Shown: positions 31,772 to 43,252 of the stretch, piece by piece
Position numbering within the stretch: position 1 is the first letter of the stretch
Layout: every line of letters begins with the position of its first letter
Source: Bemisia tabaci
Lineage: Eukaryota > Arthropoda > Insecta > Hemiptera > Aleyrodidae
Reading direction: 5' to 3'
Assembly (NCBI RefSeq): GCF_918797505.1
Contig: NC_092801.1
Location: 27,620,477 to 27,684,476 of the forward strand
DNA length: 64,000 nt
The notes under the pieces: model-generated
Database searches by the model: none
Told to the model about the DNA's origin: nothing
What the model saw: only the letters and a program-made list of their open reading frames with translations
Position numbers and translations under genes: made by a program

Positions 31772-32880
31772 TGTTGAGACTAGAAAAGTGGGATAGGAAA
31801 GAGAAGAAGAAAAGAAGTCATCCCGAGGATAGTCTCGCAGGCAGCCACCTTAAAGGCAGGGCAACAAGAATAACTTAGGAAGAGAAAGAAGAAGAAATGT
31901 AGAGTGAGAAAGAGTTGTTGAGAGAAGTTAAAGGAATGTGAAGAAGAGAGAGGAGAGAGAGAACGAAGGGGCGTGAGATTGAGGATCGCCCTTGAAGAAG
32001 AGTTCGTGGCACCGTAAAGCTTAGCACCGAAGCAGAGTGCCGAAAAACGTGGCAACCCTGTTGAAGAAGTCTTAGCGCCGTATAGGACGTAGCGCATAAG
32101 AAGAGAAGCAGAGTACCGAAAGACGTGGCAACCCTGTTGCAGAAGTCTTAGCGCCGTAAGAACGTAGCACCGAAGAAGAGAAGCAGAGTACCGAAAGACG
32201 TGGCAACCCTGTTGAAGAAGTCTTAGCGCCGTAAGAACGTAGCGCCGAAGAAGAGAAGCAGAGTACCGAAAGACGTGGCAACCCTGTTGAAGAGGTCTTA
32301 GCGCCGTAAGAACGTAGCGCCGAAGAAGGGTACCGAAAGTCGTGGCAACCCTTGTTGAAGAGGTCTTAGCGCCGTAAGAACGTAGCGCCGAATGAAGGAA
32401 AGGAGCGCCGAAATGCTTAGCAGCTCCGTATACTTACTCGTACTTACTTGTAGACGTAGGAAGAACATGAGACAATGAACTCAGGAGGTTTGAAGAAGAG
32501 ACTTGATACAATGAAATCGTGAGTGATGAATGAAAGAAGTGGGCAGAGCCCAGGTGAAACGGGTGCGGGCCCCATTGACGGGGCGGCCGCGCACGGAGCG
32601 CTGCCAAAAGGCTCAATTTGAGCCTTTCAGCTGGAAATCCCGGTAAGACGGGTTAGACGTCCATGAATTATGTGTTTACCACGTCAAAGGGGCAAAGGTT
32701 TCGGTTAGTGCCCTTTAAGCGGCCTTTGAATGGACCGCAACGGCAGGTCTACGGGGAGCGCGCTCTAGCGGCGAAAATAGTAAGCGCGGATCCGGGAATC
32801 CCCGGGGCGCAGTGGGCACGCGCGGCGCATAGCGGGATAACGAGAGTGGGCACGCGCAGCGCATAGCGGGATTCTTAACA
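31772..32880 (-). repeat. 3' LTR
   Basis: 1109 bp, matching 35583-36698. Small deletions at one edge (TGTTGAGACTAG against TGTTAGAGAACCTAG). GC-rich end with GGCGGCCGCGCACGGAGC. Confidence 0.9.
32050..32385. repeat. Tandem repeat of about 75 bp inside the LTR
   Basis: Four to five units, each containing GTGGCAACCCTGTTGAAGA, CTTAGCGCCGTAAGAACGTA and GCAGAGTACCGAAAG. The same array is in the other LTR at about 35863-36225. Confidence 0.88.
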
Positions 32881-34776
32881 CACTCCCCGCTTTGAACCCC
32901 CGTGTTCAACTATATTTGACCCCAGGGTGTGGTCGCAAGAGCGGACACCGGTAGGAGATCGCCATCCCAAAGCTCTGATGATTTTTCTCGTCTTGCGGGA
33001 GGAGAATGAGTTGATTGGATCATCGTAAGAACGTGGTGGATTACGAGATGGTAATCGCTTGAATTTGAATTTTGATTTTTGCACGTTAACGCGGGTGGAT
33101 GACGACCAGGAGCCATCCGATGACGGAGAGATCCGTTTGGGCCAATGTCGTTGAGGGGTAAGGTTTTTGTTAGGCGAAGAACGTTCGCTTTGTTTGGGGG
33201 TAACGGAGGAGCTTGCCGCTGATTTGATTCGAGGGGACGCATTTTGGGTCCGAAATTGAGGTAGAGTGAGGTTTCCCTTTGATTTGAAGACACTCTTAAT
33301 AACGTTGGAGTGCGACAACTTGAATTTGTTTTCACGGTTTGCGACGAAATTTTTCGGTCGATCAGCTTGAATGTGAAATACTTTGTGTATCACAGGTGCT
33401 TCCGTGTTTAACAGTGTATTGCAGTGTGCACAGTGCAAATGCTGTGCTTGCACCGGCGTGGGGCCCATCAAGGCCGTGCCAAAAATGGTCGGTATGGCCA
33501 TTGGCATGTTTGCACCTAAGACCACGGGTGCTCCGAGGCGTAGATATGGTAGGAGGTCGGCTCCACACAGCATGTCGATTTCTCCAGGCAAATCAAATTG
33601 TGGATCCGCTAGTTTGAAATCTCGAACCATTGAGAGCACCTCTTGTGATACCCGTTGTGTGGGCAACGGGGCTGTGATGCTGTTCAACACTTCGACTGAA
33701 CAGTTTTGAATGACCAACTCCTTCTCAGCCGTTTTTAGGGCAATCTCAGTAGTGCCTTTGAGTTTGACAGGAGTTTCTGAGACGGCGTTGATGACTGCTG
33801 AAGAAGTTGTGCACTTGAGCTTCAGATATTTTGCGGTTCTTGTGGTGATCATGGAGCGTTGAGCGCCCATATCTATGATACCACGAATGATTTTGGTTCG
33901 CCCCGAAGGAGCTTCTATTTGCGCCAAAAAAGTGGCTAGGAGGACTTCAGATTTGCGAGTTTGGTCTTTGCCATGATCTGAAGACATCATTACCTTTGGT
34001 GTAGGCTGAGGTTTTTCTGAAGTTTTGGATTGCGTGCAAGTCGTTGTATGGTGCCTCTTGGAGCAAACCCGGCAAGAGTGTTGTGAAATACACTTTTCTG
34101 TAGGATGAGGTCTTAAGCAATTTTGGCAGAGATTGTTTTTGTTTATGATTTCTCTACGCTCTTGTGGAGTTTTTTGCAAGTATAGCTCGCAATAGGGCAG
34201 AAAATGAAACTGCTTGCACAGGATGCATGCCCGTTTTGGTTGGAGGGCTTCATTCCTCTTGTCACTTGTTTGTGACGGTGATGGGCTTCTTGAATGTAGG
34301 GCCTTTTGCGGCCTTGAAGGCTCATTGGTAGCTATGAGCGCATGAGTTCGTTTTGATTGAGTTGACCCGGACGAGTTTGATTCGTCAACTTGAAGGCATT
34401 CCTTTTCCAGGAATTGAACTAGCTCCTCAAGTTCTGGGTATTTTGTATCAGCGCCTCTGAAGTCGTCGAAACGCCTTCTGAAATATTTATTCATTTTTTG
34501 GACGATGACGGCGGTCAAAAGGGATGAATAATCCTTTAGATGCTGCTCGAGGCCTTCGAGGGCCTGCGTATGCTCTCGAAATTTTGTTAGGAGTTGTGGG
34601 ATTTGCTCCACTTTTGTCAGTTCTGGGAGCTCAAGCAATCCCCAAAAGTGATGGTAAATATGCCTTCTTTCGCATTGGTACCTTTGGCTTAACAAATTCC
34701 AAGCTACAGTGTAATTGGCTTCTGTGATTGCGAGTCCTTTCACTAGATCTAGAGCCTCCCCGCTTAGAGCGGTCAA
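32875..34776 (-). CDS. BEL/Pao Gag and protease polyprotein (5' end broken, no pol)
   Basis: 633 codons from the first in-frame ATG. Residues 1-130 match the retrotransposon Gag region of the DUF1759 type (TALSGEALDLVKGL, then helices ending ELVQFLEKECL). Two CX2CX3HX4C zinc knuckles sit at 217-229 and 235-247, after a Cys-rich stretch near 184-196. An aspartic protease of the DUF1758 type follows (GIIDMGAQRSMI at 299-310, DMLCGADLLPYL at 401-412, TIFGTALMGP at 430-439). The catalytic triplet reads D-M-G where D-S-G or D-T-G is usual. After about residue 460 the frame runs into a basic, Ser-rich tail and stops beside the 3' LTR, where a polymerase of about 1000 residues would be expected. Homologous codons continue upstream of the ATG, so the true start lay further 5'. 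Confidence 0.85.
   Translation of the reverse strand: MTALSGEALDLVKGLAITEANYTVAWNLLSQRYQCERRHIYHHFWGLLELPELTKVEQIPQLLTKFREHTQALEGLEQHLKDYSSLLTAVIVQKMNKYFRRRFDDFRGADTKYPELEELVQFLEKECLQVDESNSSGSTQSKRTHALIATNEPSRPQKALHSRSPSPSQTSDKRNEALQPKRACILCKQFHFLPYCELYLQKTPQERREIINKNNLCQNCLRPHPTEKCISQHSCRVCSKRHHTTTCTQSKTSEKPQPTPKVMMSSDHGKDQTRKSEVLLATFLAQIEAPSGRTKIIRGIIDMGAQRSMITTRTAKYLKLKCTTSSAVINAVSETPVKLKGTTEIALKTAEKELVIQNCSVEVLNSITAPLPTQRVSQEVLSMVRDFKLADPQFDLPGEIDMLCGADLLPYLRLGAPVVLGANMPMAIPTIFGTALMGPTPVQAQHLHCAHCNTLLNTEAPVIHKVFHIQADRPKNFVANRENKFKLSHSNVIKSVFKSKGNLTLPQFRTQNASPRIKSAASSSVTPKQSERSSPNKNLTPQRHWPKRISPSSDGSWSSSTRVNVQKSKFKFKRLPSRNPPRSYDDPINSFSSRKTRKIIRALGWRSPTGVRSCDHTLGSNIVEHGGSKRGVC
32881..32893 (-). 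other. Polypurine tract candidate
   Basis: On the minus strand AAAGCGGGGAGTG directly precedes the 3' LTR TGTTAAG, the normal position of the plus-strand primer. Confidence 0.7.
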
Positions 34777-35063
34777 GAGATATTGGAATTTTTGAACGGC
34801 TGCAAGATCCGTGGCTTCGTGAATGGAGACAGTGAAAAGACGTGATGAAAAGGAACCCCCAGTCCATCAAGTTTTATGTGCCTGAGAATTTATAGGCAGG
34901 AACCAGTCTTGGCATGCTGACACGCGTTTGGAAGTTTAGCATTGAGAAGTTCGGATAGAACGGAACTGGTTCTGAGACGTTCAATTGGCCTGAGGTTTTT
35001 TGATGAGAGAGATAATGCCTTAGCTCAGTTGCGATAAAGTAACTCCACAAAATTCAAGTTCCA

Positions 35064-35381
35064 CTAGATCTCTGATTCAATTTGAGGAGCCCTCCCGGTA
35101 GGGTATGAATTTGTTGCGGAGATCTCCTCTTGAATCTCATCAAATTTAGCCTTGTGCGAGGATAAATGCCCAGCGAAGTTCTCAAACTGGTAGAAATTAC
35201 TATCAGTAAGCTCCGTTTCGAAAACCTTTAGAATCGCACTCACTTTCTGAAATATTGTGGCTCGTCTCGCTGCGAGCTTATTTGCTTTCTGTATGTTTGA
35301 AGGGGCATTTGGAATGACGGGGGTTTCCCTTGTGTTGTCGTCGCTGAAGCTTTGTTGGCGATTTCTTCGTGTTTTCACCAT
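35064..35381 (-). pseudogene. Gag N-terminal fragment, separated by a stop and frame changes
   Basis: 106 codons from ATG at 35381: MVKTRRNRQQSF, then a helical stretch with FQKVSAILKVFETEL and FDEIQEEI, the usual first domain of BEL/Pao Gag. It ends at a TAG near 35064. Between here and about 34830 the Gag homology changes frame at least once, so the full Gag cannot be made from this copy as sequenced. Confidence 0.75.
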
Positions 35382-35558
35382 ATTGTCGATGGAATAACGA
35401 TGACCAAACTTAGCAAAAGTCGACTGTTTTATGGATTGAAAAAAAAACACTTTATTTATTTTGTTTGAAAGATTTGGAAGAGAACGAAAGAAAAACGAAA
35501 GAAAAAATGGAAGGTAACACCTTAGTGCCAGTGTCACAATCTCACCGGATGTACAGTG

Positions 35559-35577
35559 AATCCGGCCCGAGGGACCA
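35559..35577 (-). other. Primer binding site candidate
   Basis: On the minus strand TGGTCCCTCGGGCCGGATT starts five bases after the 5' LTR. TGG complements a tRNA CCA end and the spacing is normal. I could not match it to a particular tRNA. Confidence 0.55.
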
Positions 35578-35582
35578 TTTAA

Positions 35583-36698
35583 TGTTAGAGAACCTAGAAA
35601 AGTGGGATAGGAAAGAGAAGAAGAAAAGAAGTCATCCCGAGGATAGTCTCGCAGGCAGCCACCTTAAAGGCAGGGCAACAAGAATAACTTAGGAAGAGAA
35701 AGAAGAAGAAATGTAGAGTGAGAAAGAGTTGTTGAGAGAAGTTAAAGGAATGTGAAGAAGAGAGAAGAGAGAGAACGAAGGGGCGTCAGATTGAGAATCG
35801 CCCCTGAAGGAAGAGTTCGTGGCGCCGCAAAGCTCAGCGCCGAAGCAGAGTGCCGAAAAACGTGGCAACCCTGTTGAAGAAGTCTTAGCGCGTATAGGAC
35901 GTAGCGCAGAAGAAGAGAAGCGGAGTTCAGAGTGCCGAAAGACGTGGCAACCCTGTTGCAGAAGTCTTAGCGCCGTAAGAACGTAGCACCGAAGAAGAGA
36001 AGCAGAGTACCGAAAGACGTGGCAACCCTGTTGAAGAAGTCTTAGCGCCGTAAGAACGTAGCGCCGAAGAAGAGAAGCAGAGTACCGAAAGACGTGGCAA
36101 CCCTGTTGAAGAGGTCTTAGCGCCGTAAGAACGTAGCGCCGAAGAAGGGTACCGAAAGTCGTGGCAACCCTTGTTGAAGAGGTCTTAGCGCCGTAAGAAC
36201 GTAGCGCCGAATGAAGGAAAGGAGCGCCGAAATGCTTAGCAGCTCCGAATACTTACTCGTACTTACTTGTAGTTGTAGGAAGAACTTGAGACAATGAACT
36301 CAGGAGGTTTGAAGAAGAGACTTGATACAATGAAATCGTGAGTGATGAATGAAAGAAGTGGGCAGAGCCCAGGTGAAACGGGTGCGGGCCCCATTGACGG
36401 GGCGGCCGCGCACGGAGCGCTGCCAAAAGGCTCAATTTGAGCCTTTCAGCTGGAAATCCCGGTAAGACGGGTTAGACGTCCATGAATTATGTGTTTACCA
36501 CGTCAAAGGGGCAAAGGTTTCGGTTAGTGCCCTTTAAGCGGCCTTTGAATGGACCGCAACGGCAGGTCTACGGGGAGCGCGCTCTAGCGGCGAAAATAGT
36601 AAGCGCGGATCGCGGAATCCCCGGGGCGCAGTGGGCACGCGCGGCGCATAGCGGGATAACGAGAGTGGGCACGCGCAGCGCATAGCGGATTCTTAACA
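35583..36698 (-). repeat. 5' LTR
   Basis: 1116 bp, partner of 31772-32880, including the tandem array of about 75-bp units and the CACGTCAAAGGGGCAAAGG segment near 36500. Confidence 0.9.
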
Positions 36699-36915
36699 AC
36701 AAATGGAGGTAAGTGATTTTGTATTTTGGCCATCGATGTGTGAATTCTGTCTCTGCAAATGCGAAAAAAGAAAAGGAAGAAGAAAAAACTCACTAGCTTA
36801 ATTACCAATTTTCTCGCGGCCACTAGGTACCAACTATACCCGGCAATTTTGCAGCTTTTCGGTACTGTAGTAGTTGAGCCATTTTTAAAACAACTTAAAA
36901 TGTATAATTAATAGT

Positions 36916-37175
36916 ATGTTGATGTTAAAACTACAGAAGGCGTATCTTGGTTTGTAGTGTAGCAGACTTCCTGTAATACTTCATTTTTTACACGGAAAAC
37001 TACTGACTAAACATCATTTCTTAAAAATCTCTGTAATGTTTTCTCTCGAAAAAGAATATACCGTAACAATTTCAAGCCATGATGTTGGTTTGGTCTCCTT
37101 GTAAAAATAAAGTAGGAGCCGAAATTTTGAAACACTAAAACAGGGATACGCACTTTTGCAGTCCTATTGTCGATA
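36916..37175. mobile_element. Family E element, copy E2
   Basis: GATGTTAAAACTACAGAAGG and GCAGTCCTATTGTCGATACG are the decayed ends. CAGACTTCCTGTAATAC and TTTCAAGCCATGATG blocks match E1. Another E end is isolated at 37286-37318. Confidence 0.6.
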
Positions 37176-37337
37176 CGCAACTGGCAAAATTCGAAGAACG
37201 GGGTAAGCAACTATTTTAACTCTGCGAAGCGCATTTTGCATAACCGATTTCATGAAGGCGACTTAAATGAGTTAACCTGCGCAACAGATATTCGCATATT
37301 TGCAGTTTCACCGTCGACATGTTTGCTGTAACCAGAG

Positions 37338-37484
37338 ACGAATCCAGCAATTTGGCAACACCGGATTCCTTCCGTTTAAACCTTTGTTAAGTAATCGATT
37401 TTTTCCAGACCATGGCCTCTCCAAGAATCGATACATTTCTATAGGTTTAAATGGAGAAAAACAATGTTGCCAATTTGCTGGATC
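37338..37484. mobile_element. Family D inverted-repeat element, copy D1
   Basis: About 150 bp. GAATCCAGCAATTTGGCAAC at left, GTTGCCAATTTGCTGGATC at right, with inverted GTTTAAACC and AATCGAT blocks. D2 is at 59367-59520. Confidence 0.78.
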
Positions 37485-37489
37485 AACCA

Positions 37490-38036
37490 ACGGCTATAAC
37501 GGGTGTATATGACGTTAAAACGGATAATTTCATGAGTTTCATTCAACAAAAACTCTTTATTTGAACACCTATTACCTCCTACCGTTATCGTAACTTACTT
37601 TGCTTTTCTCCGCATGAATCTGCACATTTCTCAAAATAGCTGCATCCAAAATGTCTTTTTGTTTTTATTTCCACAATTTTGTGTTCCAAAGTTGTATTTG
37701 CACTGATTTATTTTACTTACGCTCAAAGTGTAGGAGTTTTATAAGAATGAAAATATTGCTCAGTTGGCAATAAAATGAGTATATTCACCTGCGAATTTGA
37801 CGGACGGATAATTATACCGCAAGACGACTGCCCGCTCTGAGCGGAGTTGGGGGCTAGAGTCAGTAATAATGAGGATTACTACACAATTGAAAGTTGAAGC
37901 CGTGCCGGAGCGTATTCTGTTTTCTAATCATCGGAACAACATGAGAGTTGCTTCAAGCATTAGGTGCGTCATTTAAAAGTCACGGGTGCATGATATAAAA
38001 AAAAAAAAACTTCATGTACGAGAGAGTAAACCCGCC
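37490..38036. other. Intergenic, no gene seen
   Basis: AT-rich. Ends with the left copy of the AACCCGCC duplication that belongs to B5. Confidence 0.45.
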
Positions 38037-39961
38037 CAGGGCCGGATTAAGGGGGTGGCCACATGGGACGTGGCCCATGGCGGCAAATCTATAGGGGGCG
38101 GCAAATTTTGCAATTTTTTTAAATGTAGGTATAAAAAAAATTCAGATTTAGAAAAAAAAGTACATACGAGAAAAGGCGACAAAATCTCTAATTTTCTGAG
38201 AGAATGGTAATTTCTACTTTTGTTGTCTTTCAGTGATACAAGAGACAGCACCTTTAACTAGTCGAGTCTAGAGAGAAACCAAACACGCAATTTGGCCTGG
38301 AACGGCGCGACTTACCTGGAGAGAAATGATGACGAGGACTTGAGATGAAAAGGAGAAGCCCCCGGCGCGGCGATCGGCATGTAACACATATTAGCGCCTA
38401 CAAGACTGCACGAATATTTCACGCATTGCATACACAGCGCGGTCATTGCGGACATCGTGAAACGGATAGTGCCTACAAGAATGCATGAATACCTCACGCA
38501 TTGCGGAAAACACAGTGCGATCAGCGTGAGACGCATAGCGCCTACAAGACCGCGTGAATACTTCACGCATTGCGTTAAACACAGTGCGGCGTGCGCGGCG
38601 CGGCGGCGGAAGTTAAAATCATTAATCCACATTTATGTTTGTTCTTACATATTTTTTTCGTTCATTTCTTATGAATGGAAGGCCTTGTCCACACAGAGAT
38701 AGGTTTACGAAGCTTACACTGAAAAAAAAAGTAGTTAGCGTTGAGAACTAATTTGGTAAGTTCTCGCCAAGTAGAATCAAAATTAGGCTTCAGAAACTAA
38801 TTTATTGTACTGAAGTACCAATCAATTCGCTTCATACGCTGACTTGACTTTACTAGAGCGCGAACCAGAATTGGAAAACAGCACTAGCTGTAAAATTAGC
38901 GCTGTGGTAAGACCAAATTCACCTTCGGGTCAAACTAATTCGCCCTCAACACTAAACTGCCACATTGTCCGTTACATTTATTTAGTTTCGAAAAAGTGGC
39001 GTCGGTACAACAGCCTCAATCGCGTCAGCTCGTGAAAATCAATTAAAATGTGAAATTTCGGGCTCGTTTGACAATGTAAATACTCCCGGTATGATTTATA
39101 GTGTCCTCTCTTTCTCGAAAACGTTCGAAAGCAACATAAATAAACCTGTTAAGGTTAGAAATCGTCTGTTCGATTCAAAACGTAAACAAGCATGATATTC
39201 GTTGGAGTCGTCAATCTTCTGTATTAAATTGCGATTAAAGCGTTCCGCGTTCAGTTTATATTTTACGAAAATCTGTGAACTTACTGCTTACTTCTATAGT
39301 TCGTGTTCTCCCGTAATTTCAAAAGAATATCTCAAGTGTTCGGACGAGATATGTTTATTCAGTGTGAACATTCGCTACCGTTTCATGTGTGAGTGTGTGT
39401 CTCTCTAAAGGATAATTCTGTCTACTTGCACATACCTATGGGATATTCCTTTCCTCTGTCGTTCATTTTGGAACCGGTCAGTTGATTTTTTACCTCTCAT
39501 CTTTTAAGAAATCTTCTTTTCCTGAAAGTATTGTCCAGTTATCATTCGCTAAGCCGTTTTCTCCTCTCTCAGTTTTGAGGTTAGGTTGACCCAACCCTAC
39601 CGAATGCGAATTAGAGTAGCGGAATTAGTTCCCAGCACTAATAGTGGTTAGTGTACAGAAACCAAAAATCATGTGTGTCCAAATCACACAATATGAGTTA
39701 GTGTATAGAAACCATTTTTAGTCATCTGACGCTAACTCATTTTTTTCAGTGTAACGTTCGCGCAAAGTTCCGTGAACTTTTGCTAGTAGTGTTGACAGGG
39801 CTTTCCCAAAAAATATGTTCAACACGAGTTAACGCGTCTTATGCACTCCTCTCCCGCTGAGACGTTCATTTGATGGTTTTCATTGATGTTTCAAAACGAA
39901 TGAGAAGGGGGCGGCAAAATACTAGCGGCCCATGGGCGGCAAGTAGGTAAATCCGGCCCTG
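38037..39961 (+). mobile_element. Family B hAT-like element, copy B5, carrying N
   Basis: CAGGGCCGGATTAAGGGGGT at left and GTAGGTAAATCCGGCCCTG at right with a perfect 8-bp duplication AACCCGCC (38029-38036 and 39962-39969). Without the 1035-bp N insertion it is about 890 bp, matching B3 and B6. Includes diverged tandem units with GAATACTTCACGCATTGC. Confidence 0.92.
38717..39751. mobile_element. Element N inside B5 (CACTGAAAAAAA ends)
   Basis: 1035 bp, CACTGAAAAAAAAAGTAG at left and ATTTTTTTCAGTG at right, each next to a GTTAGCGT or GCTAACTC block. TA flanks both sides, and the empty site (CTTAACTTTC) is seen in B3 and B6. No transposase frame. The interior is unique in this window. Confidence 0.82.
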
Positions 39962-40138
39962 AACCCGCCCAGAGGTGAGAGTGTTTATTACAAACTTCAA
40001 AATACGCGAAACTGGAAAAATGTCTATAATTGCAAGTAAGTCAAGAAAGTGAAGCGACGACAAGCGCACTTCAAAGTGCAAGTGTGAAGCGCCCGAAGTT
40101 GAAAACGCCGCGTCATTAACCTGAATTGAGGCATCTAC

Positions 40139-40303
40139 CAGCGGCGTGGCGTGAATTGCGATGTATCGATTGTTATGCCATTTAGATCTATGGAAAAGGA
40201 TCGATAAACAGGGTGTTCGCAGCGAACACCTTAATAATCGATTCTTTACCATAGATTTAAACGGCATAACAAATCGATACATCGCAAAGCACGCCACGCC
40301 ACT
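40139..40303. mobile_element. Family C hAT-like MITE, copy C5
   Basis: CAGCGGCGTGGCGTGAATTG to CACGCCACGCCACTG, 165 bp, with ATCTAC repeated outside both ends. It is a near-complete palindrome centred on GTTCGCAGCGAACACC. Confidence 0.87.
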
Positions 40304-40551
40304 GATCTACTTCTCAGCTCGTAAACGCATGCGAGCAAAACAACAGAAACGACCCATTTTTTCGGACCATACAGAGGCCGCTCATACCTGCAATTTGTCT
40401 TTCATATACGTAATCCGACACATTTAATCGTGGGAGCCGTAAATGCCAAATTTCTGCTGCAAAGCTTGATTTATTTAATCGTGCTTCATCTAGAGAGGGA
40501 ATAATCAAGTACCAATGCTTTTCACAAACTTGCTGTGATATTAGTTAATTT

Positions 40552-40586
<35 letters not shown>

Positions 40587-41136
40587 CAGCAGACGCATAT
40601 TTGCATTTCACGGCACGGCTTTTGACTAATCTCTTTAATCGAAGGCTTCTATCTAATATTTTGCTGAGACTTTCCGTGAGAGAGTTAGTCTAGACAATAA
40701 TTAAATTGAATCGACAAATATTCTTGTTTGGATGTGCAACTCTCCTTCTTGGTCAAGCACTTGATTTGAAGGTAATTTTCCTGATCAATTTTTGAAACTA
40801 TTTCCAGAGAGTTAGCGGTCAGTAACAGCGGTCAGCGGTTAGTTTCTATGACAGTATAAAGGGTCAATTGCGCTAGGCTTGAAATCCTGTTTTCATGGTT
40901 TCAAGACTGCAGATAAGCTAAAATCAATGAGAATTGTTTAAACGCCAAGTTATTACTTCGAATACATGTATTAACCAAAGATTTGGTTAATTGCAAAACA
41001 CTACTTTTGACGTCATTCACTAATCACTACTTTTAGATTTAAATAACAAAGTCTTTGGTTCAAAATATGTACATATTTGTAAACTTGGCTTACAAAAACG
41101 TTGGTTATTACCAAAACCGAAGCTCCAGTTACCATG
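40304..41136. other. Intergenic with a possible decayed signal-peptide exon
   Basis: A 32-bp poly-A run at 40553-40584. At 40711-40770 a frame without ATG reads QIFLFGCATLLLGQALDLK before GTAATT, which resembles a leader exon, but no partner exon was found. The rest is AT-rich. Confidence 0.4.
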
Positions 41137-41335
41137 CACGGAAAAAAAGGATTGCTGTTTTAACAATTAAATTGTTAGAAATAAATCTAACATGTTTCAA
41201 ATGTACATTTTACGACAGTGGAAAGCTGATCTAACCCTGGGGTGGTAAAATTATCATTTTTCTCTACATTGAAGCATGTCGGACACTTTTTTAACTGCAA
41301 AATTGTTAAATCAGCAATTTCGTTTTTTCCGCGTG
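41137..41335. mobile_element. Hairpin element F1
   Basis: CACGGAAAAAAAGGATTGCT and the inverted GCAATTTCGTTTTTTCCGCG. Inner blocks AACAATTAAATTGTTA and ACATGTTTCAAATGTA face their complements. F2 is the second copy. Confidence 0.78.
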
Positions 41336-42880
41336 AACAAAAATCTCAGCCACCAGGACTGAAAACATTGATGTCCCTAAGTTAGGGCAAAAGTTTAAGC
41401 ATTAGGCAGAGTTTTTTTCTGCGCGATCAATGTGTTTAGATTTTCGGACAAAAACGAGCGATTTTTCAGGGCAATCTTACTAGGCGGTGGGAGCCCTGAG
41501 AATTGAAGGCAATTTTAGGCTCCAGAATCTGAGCTCATTGTGTCGGCTAGCTCATGCCGTCATTTTTCCCGCACATATTATGGCCGCACATTACACATGA
41601 CGGCCTGAGAAAAACGTGGCTAATTCGGCCCCTGGCCACGCTGCCAAATTCTAGGCAATTAATGCCCATTTGTTTACAGTTGCGAGGTGAAATGAAGAGA
41701 ACTTGACAGCTACGTTTCGAGGAATCTTCACTTCCCGTCCCCTAAGAAATACCCGTCAACTTTGGAATATGATACTTCTGAAAAACAAGTAAATTGGGTA
41801 GAATGAAGCAAAATGGACACTTCCACTCGACAGCTTTGAACAAAAACTTACGTGAAATAGTTTAGAGCTGGTTGTCACTCATAATGCAAGTAAGATTTGG
41901 TGTCGAAATTCGTACTCCGCGGTTTTGGCCCAAAAATATTGACGAATAACTAATGGCTCAATTCATTTTCTGTGATCTGATTTTGAATAAAAATGTTGCG
42001 CAAAGACGTTGAAAAATTAGCAGCCACCAGTTCCATTTTCAGGCACAAATGACCTAATATGACCTTTATCGTATAATACCAATTTCACAACCGTGTCTAA
42101 ACAGTCCGACATTGATGATTATAAGAAGTTAAATTTTCCAAGTGAAACTTTTTTGGTCGATATGAATTTTAGAACAAGGAAACACCCTGTAAACATCCTT
42201 CCACCACACTTTCCCAAATAGTGTTTTAGTGTATAGTGTAGACAAATAGGTATGACTCACCATTTTTGAGCGAAGATTCATAGTTGAAGACGATTTTTTG
42301 ACGAAAATCTGAGCTGATCAACGTCTCATGACTCCCAATTTGGAGATATCATGACGTCAACACTTTTCGCAGATGTATAGGACACATTGTAAAATCGGTT
42401 GCACAGAAACACTAATTAAACCTGCAACAGAGATGAGCAAAAGCAGAAGGTAAGTTTTTGTGATGACCGTTGTGATGAAACCTAAAAGAGTTTCATTTGC
42501 TTGTTTCAGGCAAAAGAATCTTAAGCTGAAAGAAACTCAAATTAATGAAATAACCATTTATTTAGCTTGAGAACGTCATTATTTTGCATCGTACGCCGCA
42601 TAATTTGCTGTTTCCCTACTTAAAGACATAAGGTAAAAAAAATGCTTATAACAGCTGAAATCTAACGCGAGCAAGATGAAAAACACATTGCGAAATTTTT
42701 TGTTTATTCATTAGGTTACCTGCTTTTGCATGTTCTTCTGGGCAACGTGGGTGTTGGTTTGAAGAAAAAAGTTCTTCTAGAAGCGACAAGTTGCGTTAAG
42801 CAGGGTATTTCGAACTTTTTTGACGTGTTCCTTGTGGGTAATTTTTAGGCAGGCTTCATAGACATGAATACATGAATACA
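41336..42880. other. Intergenic, no gene seen
   Basis: 1.5 kb without both ends of any element. Short frames only. 42416-42460 looks like the E-family word AACCTGCAACAGAGATGAGC. Confidence 0.4.
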
Positions 42881-43036
42881 TTCAACATTGCGATGCCCAA
42901 AGTCCAAAATTAAGTATTTCCGTTTGCAACGTCGCAGATTTCCTGTCTTACTATCATCATTTATTTTGAAAACTAATGGACGTAATTTCTTCATTTTTCC
43001 TCTCTGTCAGCAGAACAATTTGTATACGTGTCGAGC

Positions 43037-43252
43037 TGTAAAAACGGGAAAAAATACATTGCTGATTTAACAATTGAATCGTTAAAAAATGTGTCCGACA
43101 TGTTTCGAATGTATATATTACGACGTGGAAAGCTAATTCAACCACGGGGGTGGTTAAATTAGCGTTTTTTTATCGTGAAATCTACATTGAAACACGTCGG
43201 ACACTTTCATTAATAACAAAATTGTTAAATCAGGAAAATCATTTTTTCTGCA
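43037..43252. mobile_element. Hairpin element F2
   Basis: Same layout as F1: GATTTAACAATTGAATCGTT and GTCCGACATGTTTCGAATGT on the left, inverted copies on the right. Tips degraded to ACGGGAAAAAATAC and CATTTTTTCTGC. Confidence 0.72.

Larger units (their letters stand above)
31772..36698 (-). mobile_element. BEL/Pao-like LTR retrotransposon, gag-protease only
   Basis: 4.93 kb on the minus strand. The LTRs lie at 35583-36698 (5') and 31772-32880 (3'), with TGTT...AACA ends and a CAAAT repeat outside both (31767-31771; 36700-36704, one base further out). The internal region is 2.7 kb and encodes Gag and an aspartic protease, then passes straight to the polypurine tract. Reverse transcriptase, RNase H and integrase are absent, so movement would need a helper. 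The LTRs are collinear with few differences, so insertion was fairly recent. Gag is broken in its first third. Confidence 0.9.

Noticed and set aside
42420..42466. Possible short exon (ATGAGCAAAAGCAGAAG before GTAAGT)
   Set aside because: The surrounding words match family E ends and no partner exon was found.
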